DNA from: Buxus sempervirens
Taxonomy: Eukaryota; Streptophyta; Magnoliopsida; Buxales; Buxaceae
Direction of reading: 5' to 3'
Length of the DNA stretch: 64,000 nt
Assembly (NCBI GenBank): GCA_947561395.2
Contig: OX387189.1
Coordinates: forward strand, 20,212,329 to 20,276,328
The translations under genes were made by a program, and so were the position numbers. Positions 46,143-55,807 of this stretch are shown here, one piece after another. Below the pieces are notes generated by a model. The model saw nothing but the letters and a program-made list of their open reading frames with translations, was not told the origin of the DNA and ran no database searches. Numbering within the stretch: the first letter of the stretch is position 1; every line of letters begins with the position of its first letter.

Positions 46143-46620
46143 GGGAAAATTATAAAAAAAAAGGGTCACTTTTTGCCGGTATATATAAAAATAGTTCATC
46201 AAAAAACTTCTTTACAGGAAAAAGGATTACTTTAAAAAAAAGGATTGAACTATAGGTTAACTTTATAATAGTTATGTGGGATCTAAGTGCAGCTTACTCC
46301 GGAAACGGGTGCATTATACATGGGATATGAACATATGATGCGCTCGTGTCCCATGTAGGAGGTGCTTGTGTCCCACATAGGATGCACTCATATCCCATGT
46401 AGGGAAGCTCATATCCCACATACAATGCGCTTGTGTCCCAAGTAAGTTACGCTCATACTACACGTACCTACAATAAAATGACACTACTTTCCAATTTTTT
46501 GTCCAAAAGTGACCATGCAGGTCAATTATTTTTTAAAAGTGACCCTTTTCTGCAAATGAGATTTTTGATGGAGTATTTTTATAAATAAAGGCCGAAAAGT
46601 GACCCTTTTCATAATTTGGG
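46143..46620. mobile_element. Non-autonomous element with ~60-bp terminal inverted repeats
   Basis: The left end (AATTATA, AAGGGTCACTTTT, TATAAAAATA, CATCAAAAA in order) is matched in inverted orientation at 46561-46620. The interior (about 46335-46450) holds five degenerate 22-24-bp repeats with TGTCCCAYRTAG. There is no coding sequence. Long TIRs suggest a Mutator-like MITE, but no target duplication was recognised. Confidence 0.6.
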
Positions 46621-46733
46621 GGCGATTACTTTAAGTTTTAGTGATTTTAAATAATATTTAAACATAAATAATAAAAAAATTAAAAAAAATTGAGTGGGTA
46701 ATTATGCCCCTTGGCTTAGCTACTATTCACCAC

Positions 46734-46790
46734 TGGTGTTTTTTCACCTAGAAATGTCTTTCCACATTTTTCTAGGTAAAAAAAACACCA
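46734..46790. repeat. Near-perfect 57-bp inverted repeat
   Basis: Arms beginning TGGTGTTTTTTCACCTAG and ending CTAGGTAAAAAAAACACCA around a short CTTTCC spacer. A smaller palindrome GAGATGCT...AGCATCTC follows at about 46796-46820. Confidence 0.8.
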
Positions 46791-47116
46791 TCTATGAGAT
46801 GCTACACATGGCAGCATCTCACGGCTGTAGCATTGTCTGCTACAGTTAATGGCGGTAGACAATTTCAAACCTAAGAAAGTCGGGATGATATCCTCTACAC
46901 ATTTTTCCTGCATTTGCTCTTGCACTTTGAGGGAGATGCTATCATGTGGAGTTTTTGACAGCTGTAGTTTTTTCAACAAAAAGGGCCTTTTGCACTTATA
47001 AGAAACTCTTAAGAATGGAGTGTTACACATGGCAAAATATCTAATGATAAGGACAAATGCGAGATGAAAGTGTAACAGTATCTCAAACCAAGAAAGTTAA
47101 TCTTTCTGTACATATT

Positions 47117-47275
47117 ATTAACACTCCCTCGCAATATACCTTGGATACGAATAAATGCCAAGGCAACTCACTCCAAGGAGTCGAACACAAGATCCCTCCT
47201 GCTTTGATACTATGTTAAAGCAACCGTTGCAACAAAAAGCTTAAGCTTATAAGTGAAGGAGTAATAATATATATC
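47117..47275 (-). mobile_element. Small LTR-element relic with antisense tRNA-Met primer site
   Basis: The minus strand contains TTTAACATAGTATCAAAGCAGGAGG, close to the common plant TTAACATGGTATCAGAGC junction between a small LTR and its primer site, and then TTCGACTCCTTGGA. Probably a degraded TRIM-type element. Confidence 0.4.
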
Positions 47276-48126
47276 AAAATGCCCAAATACAACATTATTT
47301 CATAGACTCTTTTGGATGATAATTAAAACATGTTCACACGTTTGTATGTAAAGCCGACAATAACTGTATTGCTAAACTCACCAACAAAATGGGTTAACGA
47401 TCCCACGATGTCTGACGCTATAGGAGACATAAAAGTTTTACTTCGAAGAGGATGTGAAATTCTATGTATGGTTACACACATAGCCCAACATATAGCCTGC
47501 ATGCGCCAATCTAAATCCTCACTGAGAAAGGGCCAACTGTTTTAATCTATTATTGGTGTCGGATTATATGTGCAATTAAGAAGGCAGGTGGCACATTCTA
47601 TTTTGGATTGTCTGGTCTGGTCAGATTACATACAATATCTTGTGTAGTTAGGTTAACTCTGCCACCTCGAGCTTGAGAATCCATTCTAAGGTTCCTAAGT
47701 GGCTGCTTGAAGCATTTACATGTAACCAGATTCAAATTTAGATTAATCATTCGATTTTCTTTGAGCGATGTGGACACCCACTTTGTAACTAATTAGTGTA
47801 AGGATTCTACAGCTTGGCCTCGTTCATCACGCTTGCGTTTGCTTCCGGTTATGTTTTTGTTTTAGTTTTTTCTTCTTCTCTGGTTGAAAACAGAACCAAA
47901 AAATAAAAACAAGAAAAACAGGAACTGTCATGGAAGGACTGTAAAGATCGATTTCTCTTCTTTTTAACAAAATTTACAAAAGCATGACAAGAGAATAAAT
48001 CTACAGTTACAGCCACGTGGCACAATAAACTTGCTTTAAACATTGCAGTAGATAAGTTCTCTCCACAAGTCTAGCAGTTTCTTCCCATCTAATCACAAAA
48101 GATGATACTCCCCTTATATTTATACT
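47276..48126. other. Downstream flank of the SWEET gene
   Basis: No other gene seen. The first 100-200 bases below 48127 should include the SWEET 3'UTR. Confidence 0.4.
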
Positions 48127-49635
48127 TCAAACATTGCAATCATTCCCCTCGATGGGTTTGCCTTCAACGTTTACACTTGGGTTCATCTGGGTGTGTTCAG
48201 ATTGATGATCACTCTGCTGCTGCTTGGGATTTTCAACTGTATTGAACTTCATATCATTAGTCATTTGCTGTTGTATTAGATCCAATACCTCCTTCTTTGT
48301 GTTCTTATACAGAAGATAGAGAGCCATTTGAGCTATCCCAAATGCTAATCCCAGGATGTTTGGGATCTATTTATCCAGCAACAACATTAAAGTATAAGCA
48401 TTCAAAAAAAAATTATATATCAGTAGTGTAATCAGAAATTCTCTTTAAATTCTACCATACATAATCTATTTAATGTATTACAGCTTTGGTTAATTACTTA
48501 CTGCTATGTAGAAGTCCTTGATGAAGAAGCCATACATGAACCACATGACAGCAGAAAGAGTTAAGAATAGTGACAGTGAAAACGGCATGTACTCTACGCT
48601 CTTTGTTCTGATCACTTGCCTCTGTAACAAATATTGAAAACCATGAGTAGTTAATCAAACCCGAAAAGCAAAATGTTTGCGGGAAGAAAATATCACAGAA
48701 GGACACATAATTAAGGTACAACCGTGATGCTTAAGGGAGAAGCAAATACGCTGACGTTGAAGGCTGCAGAGATCCATCCCACTACGGTAAGTCGCAAGGA
48801 AACCTTGGTGAATATCATTGTGATTACTATGATGAATCCATATAATCCCACATTGAACAGGATTATTATCTTGGCTGTTAGGATCTGCAAAGCATTAGGC
48901 ACTTTTTTTAGTAATTAAAAACAACCCATGAAGGAACAAAGCAAGATAATTGCTTTAATGGACATGTGCATACACAATTTATAGATTAGCTAATGTAAAG
49001 TAAGAAAGGATTAAAGACCAGGACCTACATTTATGATGGGAAAAAGAAAAATTTTGAGAGAGAGAGAGAGGCAAAGAGAGACCTTGACAGACTTAGGAGC
49101 ATACACTATGTACATTATCAGGTATGCAGCTTCTATGATGCACCCTATGCTGTTGATTGTTATGAGCATAATCCCATTGGGCTTGAGGAAACCATAGTAT
49201 AGTTGTAGGGTGGACATAAACAGTGCTACCACATAAGGTACGGAGTGAAACCCTTGTGTTGACTTGCTCTTATAAATCCTGTAAAACGTTGGCCTGAACA
49301 AGAGAAAGAAGGTTAAGTGGAGAAGAGTTAATTATATGTACATAAACTTTGGCCAAGTGTCGTTTGTGTATGTATGTGTATGTGTGTGCGAATATGGGAT
49401 TCAGAAACTGAGAACTTAAGATTTTGAATCAATCACTGTTGCAACTTACAATGGAGCCAGGAACACCATGAACGACACAATATTTCCTGCAATGAATGTG
49501 AAGCACAAGTTGTTAAAGAGGAACAGTGAAATAAGACTAACATATATATAGTACAGTTTGGAGGGAACGAGGATGATAATTTTTACCTAAAAGGCCGAAA
49601 ACAAAAGCCAAGTTTTGAAGAGAAATGATTGCCAT
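48127..49635 (-). CDS. SWEET-family sugar transporter, clade III-like, six exons
   Basis: Six exons (minus): 49635-49587, 49486-49450, 49293-49083, 48884-48723, 48621-48502, 48366-48127. Every intron is GT-AG; the exons join in frame to a 272-residue protein ending NDCNV. Sizes 49/37/211/162/120/240 match the usual SWEET gene. Two MtN3 triple-helix repeats are clear: [32 protein letters not shown] and LITIN in the first; [51 protein letters not shown] and IPNILG in the second. The C-terminal tail (about 215-272) is polar and Gln-rich. SWEETs are uniporters for sucrose or hexoses in plasma or vacuolar membranes. Sequence style fits clade III (sucrose), but positions usually Ser and Trp before the first-repeat TYYA-like motif are Met55 and Gln59, and position 142 is Asn. 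Exact orthology is not resolved. It is the only intact gene in the window. Confidence 0.95.
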
Positions 49636-49721
49636 TGTTAGTAACAGCTCTTTGCAAGTTGATGCAAATTAATGTTCCTAACAGCAGAAAGAGCACCTGA
49701 AAACACTTCCAAGCCAATCTC

Positions 49722-49730
49722 GTTTATATA
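49722..49730 (-). promoter_or_regulatory. TATA box of the SWEET gene
   Basis: The minus strand reads TATATAAAC, about 90 bp upstream of the ATG at 49635. This predicts a short 5'UTR of roughly 55-60 nt. Confidence 0.65.
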
Positions 49731-49739
49731 AGCACAAAA

Positions 49740-50496
49740 AGGTTTTAATGGTGGGGTTGGATTGGATTTTTTTTCCAAAATATCTTCACATATATCTGTT
49801 TTAGCTCAACACTTAGCACATATTATACAATAAAATATACTTGTGTATCACCTACGCATGGTAACATAAAAGGAAGTTAGGTAAGTCAAAATCAAATCTG
49901 GGGTTGGCTCCAATCATGTTGTGGACACGTAAAACCTTAAATCCTATCCTTAATCTTAAAACCTAATTAACCTTAAAAACGAAATCTTAAACGGAACTAA
50001 TTCTAAACCACCTTTGATATTTACCCCACATAATTAGTAGAAATTTTATCACTTGTAAGAATATCGCCCCGTATAGTCTCCAGCATGAGCCTGATGTACT
50101 ACTTGCAGGGGGACATGTGTCCATATGGTTTGTGCGACTGCAGGAGATCACAAGTGTCCTTTTTTTATTGGTGTAGTTAGGTTGTAATTAAAAGAATTCA
50201 ACTCATAGTCATGTTTTAGTATTTTAATAATTTTTTTAGTTTTTATAGACCAATCAAGGCTCTTCTGTAACAAGGCGGTAGGAATTTTTTTTTTCTTCAG
50301 ATATTAGTGTTGTCCCTCTCCCGAGATTTTCCTTGGAACATTTATTGCTGATATAGCTATCAGGATTTGGAAGTTTTTTTTGCACTGCGCTTGACTTTAA
50401 TCAATTCAGTCATTCATTGATTGAGACTTTAATTAAAATTAAAGATAAGCTAGCAAAAGCCTTTAAGAGATCTCAAGCTGGTATTTTGTGTGCCTT
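49740..50496. other. Upstream intergenic region of the SWEET gene
   Basis: AT-rich, no coding signal. Probable regulatory region, but no specific site can be assigned with confidence. Confidence 0.4.
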
Positions 50497-50608
50497 CTGT
50501 TTGGTATAACTTTTCAAAGTTACCTTAGAAAGGAGATTTTTTTAACTTTTCTACTTTGTTTTTACTTTTAAAATTTGAAAAATAACTTTGAAAAGTTATA
50601 CCAAACAG
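50497..50608. mobile_element. MITE with 26-bp terminal inverted repeats
   Basis: 112 bp. The left end CTGTTTGGTATAACTTTTC is mirrored by the right end ending GTTATACCAAACAG, both extended by CAAAGTTA/TAACTTTG. Interior is short and AT-rich. Superfamily not assigned. Confidence 0.7.
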
Positions 50609-51219
50609 CCTCTTAATTCCTGATTTCATTGTGCAGAAAATCTTGTTGGAGAGAGAGAATTCATTACAATGTTCAGACCATCTACTCTTTTATTATTGGA
50701 AGAATTCTTCATTGGGTTTGTTATTGAATGCAGTTTTTTAACATCCAAGGATGCCAACTAAGGATGAAAAAGTAATTTATCTAAGTAAATTTATCAAAGT
50801 TGGATCTTCACACACAAGCCTTGGTTTCTAAAGAGCAGATCATTGTTCAATGATTTAAATATCCTCTAGGTTTTATTTATTTATTTTAACTGAATGTTGC
50901 TGATGCGCCCAAGGGTAGTCCATGATTGGTAGGTGGTGGTGGTGTTATCACAGATCATAATGTTATTTTAGTTGCTAGGGTTTTCAAGCTCTTTGGTAAC
51001 AGATCATAATGTTATTTTAGTTGCTTGGGTTGAAGAAGATTAATTTGACGTGTGGTCTGTTGCAATAAAGATTAAAAAAAAAAAGAAGAAAAGAAAAGAA
51101 AAATTCAACTATCAAGCCCTCTGCTAAAGGCAATTTGAGTACTTTTCACTATTCTCTCCCCGATCTTAGTAGGGTGACAGTGTGTCTGTATACAAAAATT
51201 TTGTGTTTAAAATCAAACC
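50609..51219. other. Intergenic sequence with short direct repeats
   Basis: No gene. The phrase ACAGATCATAATGTTATTTTAG occurs twice in shortened form (about 50950 and 51000), a small local duplication of about 50 bp. Confidence 0.5.
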
Positions 51220-51663
51220 GGTAGTGTAACGCCCCAGATCCGGGTTACGTAAATAAAACCTTAACCCGTCTCTGAAGGTTAATCATTTCCACAAGATCGA
51301 CATATCAGAGTGAAAGATAACATGAATGAACAATAACTAAATAATCAGAATGCTCTACAATCCCAAATTGAAATAAATACCATAACCAGATTCGATACTC
51401 ACATGATCTACAATTTACTCGCTCATATCGTCCTCACCAAGAGCCACTGAAAACAAAACAAAAAAGAACGGCATGAGATACGAATATCCCAGTGAGCAGC
51501 ACATGCACGCACAAAACCATTTAGTTCACTTCTAAAACATGCCAGTAATAAAGATAACCAATATCCAAACAACAATAACAAACCAATTATAGCATGGTTA
51601 ATGTCATGTGCCTTGCTTAAATTGGTTAATCAACATGCCAAGGCGACATCCACACCTCCATGT

Positions 51664-51760
51664 ACACAGTTCCGGCTTATTCAGGGTTTCGGAACTGTGA
51701 AATGACGGCCTACTCCCCGGGTTTCGGCATTGATAACCCAACCTACTTAGGGTTTTGGGT
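51664..51760 (-). repeat. Constant-loop hairpin array in LTR N
   Basis: Three or four units with CTTATTCAGGGTTT or CCTACTC-type loops. The first pairs eight bases, CAGTTCCG with CGGAACTG. Confidence 0.7.
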
Positions 51761-53094
51761 TGCTTTACACCGGTCATGGCAACACTCAAGGCCAAGTGAT
51801 TACACCAATGAAGCAAGAATATTACATTACTAAGCTTAGACATGGATCCAGGACAAGCTAAACCAGTAACAATCTCAAATTCATCATTTTAAACTTAACC
51901 GATAAAATAGCATGTGAATCCAACGGAATTCCAACAGTCCAAGTGATATAAATGTGTAAATCCACCTTGTAAACCCAAGTAATAACATCGGTATCAAATC
52001 ATGAATCTAGCCGTAAAATCACATATAACCAAGTAATGCTGGAGTGTTATTATGGGTCACTCCGAACCAATTCCTCATGAAAAACAAAACAAAACTTCGA
52101 TAACAATTAAATACTTAAATAATCTCATTCATGAAATCATTAGGTATACTTGAATCATTTCAATGCACCATTTTAAGTAACTCCAGAAAAATAATAAATA
52201 ATTCAGAAAGTCCGGTTCAGCAATCATGTATCACTGCTGGAATATTTTAAATAAGCAACACTCAATTAGATAATAAACAGCAATAGTATACTAAACAACC
52301 ATTAACCCAATCCGATTCTGTAAAACCCTGGATTTTCCTAAAAATAAAATAAATAATTAAAAAATAAATTATAGAGGAAAATACTAAGGAATATAATAGT
52401 AGGAGAATTAAAGAGAGATATAAAGGTTAAAATAGGAATTTAAAGAGGAAGGGTAATTTGGTCATTTCAATTTGTTAAATTCATGAAAGAAAATAAAATA
52501 ATTAGTTATTAAGTCAACAAATTCAACTAGACAAAATCTTAGCTTAGTTGGATGTAAAATAATGAAATTAAGGCTTAAATTTAGGTATTTTGAGTGAATA
52601 ATAAAAGTCTAACTACAATTTAAAATTAGGATTGAGATTAAGCACAAAAATTAGTTAGGAGATCCCTTAAAAGAGAGTTAAAGGAGTTAAATTAGGGAGA
52701 ATGGTAGAAGAGGGAATACACTTAGTATATTAGAGTAAGCTAAACCCAATTAGAATTGGTCTATCAGAGAGGCTATAAAAGAGAGGTTTAAAGAGTGTTT
52801 TAGGTTTTGAAAATAAGTTAGAAGGAGAAGGAAATTCGTGCATAAGTGACAGGAGCCAAAATAGAAGGAGAGAAGAGAGAAAAGAAAGGAGGAAACTAGA
52901 AAGAAGAGAAGTTTGAACGGCGAGCTAGGAATATCCAACCGTTGGAATGGGCTGAAATTTCAGGGTTTTGTTCTACTCATGGAAGACTTCAAATTGAACG
53001 GTGGATATCTAAATTGGAGAAGTCTAGAGGGGTACGGTTGAGCGTCAAAAAAGGCATAGACGAAGTTTCTAAAAAAATCTGGGTTCATCACAAG

Positions 53095-55034
53095 GCAAGT
53101 AGCAAACCGTTGAAACTGGAGAAACTGGAGAAACTGCATGTTTTCTCGTGATTTTGATGTTTAATCGTATTGTTTTGAAGTTAGATTTCATGGGAAAAAA
53201 GCTTATTTGTTTATAAAGAATTTTTTGGTGATTTAACTTTCTTTTAGAAATCAAGAAAAGGTTGATCATGGTGAGTTTGAACTTAAAAAGAAACTCAAGA
53301 TAAGGAGGAAAGTGATAGGATTAGTTTAGGGTTGTTTTAGAACTACTTTAGGATGGAAATTAGATGTTTAAAATCAAATCAAGTTAATAGTATGTATAGC
53401 AAGTTCGAAAATTTCCGTAAAGGGAAGGAAAACTGTGTTATAGCCGGAGCGCTCGAGACACCGCTCGAGCGTTATTTCAGGCGAAATAGGCTTTTGAAAG
53501 ATAACATAACCTGAAAACCTATCGCCCGAGCGACCCTTCGAGCGACCACCTGTCTGAAATTTCAAAACTTCGGATTTGTGCCCAGATTCAATTTCTAATG
53601 ATTTTTCTTGGAATGTTAATGTTGTAACACCCGTAAATAGGGTAATTTGAGATGTAGGAAGTGACTGAATTAAATTCGGATAAAAGGGTAATTATTTGGG
53701 ACAATGAATGTAATAAGAATCAAAGAAAACTAGTTAAGGTATACCTATGCACTCAGACCATTTCCATTAGGAATCTAGGTATGAAACCTAGTCTAACAAG
53801 TCATAATAGACCTAAATTAACTTCTGGAAAGAATCAATACCATAATCCAAAAATTTTCGAGATTTAGGGTATTAGTTGGTAAATAAAGATTTAAAAGTAA
53901 GGATTTTAGGATGAACCAAAGTGTACGATTTGGGGTAAACTTTGTAAGAAATAAAGAATAACATGAATACTGAATTAGAAAGATAAACTAAGTATGCTCA
54001 CACTAACACGACTCAAATCTGAACCTTTTATTTAGAATTTGTGTATACTCTCGTACTTTTCTAATTAAATGATCTGGAACTCTGCTTAAGAACTGTTTAA
54101 TGGTTATTTTGAATATCTTTTGGTTGAACACCGTGGTTTTGGAAATTATTTTTGGACACAGCACTTGGGACATGTTTATGATTATTGGTGCGAGGTTTAT
54201 CACTAAATATTGAGTCTTTGAGTTATTCAAGGTTTTGATTGTGAGTTGTGTCTAGTGGGCAATGCTTAGTATGGATCCATAGCTTAGCTAGGAAGTGAAA
54301 GGGAATTGGCTGGTAAGTTATTATTGTTCGGAACTCCCCAGTATGCGGTCCGTCGTACTTGCATGTGCGGGCAACGTAGGCAGCAATCCTCAACCGCTAC
54401 AGGTGCGGCCTGGTCTTAGCCGAGGTTGTTTTCGGTAAACGGTTTTTATTTTGTTATGTAGGTTACCATCCGCATGCTTCAATGAGACATTGACTTTCAC
54501 AAGCTTTATATTGGTCATGTTGGTAGGTTACTTGTGACTCGCACATTGGAGCTATGATTTGGCCATACTTGAGAATCACTTGTGACTTGCACTTGCACTG
54601 GTATCAGACGTGTTGTCGTGGATCCATTAATCTTTGATCAGATTCGTATGGCCTCCGTGGAAGCGGTACCCTTTATGGGATTTTATTTGGACTGAGGATT
54701 GTACTCGCCAACCCATTCGTGGGTGGTCTGCGTTGATGGTTGACGGAGGAGATGGTAGTGACTGCAAGTGTAGGCTCCATCTATCATGTAAGTCATGATG
54801 TGATGAACTATGGGGGCAAGAATATCTTATTAAGTAGTTTCAGTTCATGAGTCCTATTATGTCACACATGTTTGTTATGGATTGATATTTGTTATTGTTA
54901 TACCATCGTCTTATCGTGGTTTGGTTTTATCGTCCACCTCATGACTATTATTGAAAAATTGTGGACTGTTTTGCATCATGCAAATTGCTACTTATTGAGA
55001 TTTATTCTCACTCCGGTTTCTCCCAATTTTTCAG
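53095..55034 (+). other. Putative GC-AG leader intron inside LTR O
   Basis: The donor CAAG|GCAAGTAGC has a GC dinucleotide with an otherwise strong consensus. The acceptor is CCCAATTTTTCAG, preceded by a GAGATTTATTCTC hairpin. The same GC donor occurs in LTRs M and J. Confidence 0.5.
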
Positions 55035-55580
55035 GTACTCTTGGCGAGGACGTCAAATTTTGGGCTAATTGTAGATGGGTAGTCTATATAGATGTAGGAT
55101 GCTCATAGAATTTGAAATCCTTGTATATCATATTCTTTGATTAATGTAAGCACCCAAATTTTGAACAAACCAAAAAGTGTTGAAAATAAAAAACCTAACA
55201 GTCAAACCCCAAAGGGGCAAAATTGACTTTCTTATCAAGTGACAATTGGCCGCATTACCTTATCTCAATGGATATAGGACTCCGATACGGTTCTAACGCA
55301 ACTGAGTTTGTCAGAATCAGAGTCCGGATGAAGAAGATATGAGCAGTTAAAGTTCTATGGCAGCAATGTCCGAAACTGCACACGTGGCAAAAGAACAGCA
55401 CACGTGGCAGGAGAGTAGAAAAATATCTCAGGGATGAATCCGTAAACATCCAAAATGCTAAAAATATCTCAGGGATTAATCCGTAAATATCGGGGGGCAA
55501 TCTGCGATTATCTCAAGTGTCAAATCAGTCAAATCGGTCAAATCCGGAGGGCAATATGCAAATATGGGAAATTTAACTTT

Positions 55581-55789
55581 TTGTATCGGACATAATATGT
55601 CAGATACAAAAGGTTTTTTCCGAAATCTTGTCGGATTCTCCGACAAATTTTTTGCAAGAATTAAATTTTTGAAATGATTGTATTTGTATCTGATATTTTA
55701 TGTTGGATACAAACAAAGGGTAGTGTATCCGACCTACATGGTCGAATACACACAAGTTTTAGTGTATCTGACCATGCAGGTCGGATACA
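55581..55789. repeat. Palindrome array upstream of the LTR F promoter
   Basis: Four 28-31-bp palindromes of the type GTATCCGAC-N-GTCGGATAC at 55581, 55683, 55722 and 55761. Two related ones with GTAGCCGAC lie at 56986 and 57022. Confidence 0.8.
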
Positions 55790-55799
55790 ATTTGCTGCC

Positions 55800-55807
55800 T
55801 ATAAAAG
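55800..55807 (+). promoter_or_regulatory. TATA box of LTR F
   Basis: TATAAAAG in the context CTGCCTATAAAAGGGGGG, right after the palindrome array. Confidence 0.75.
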
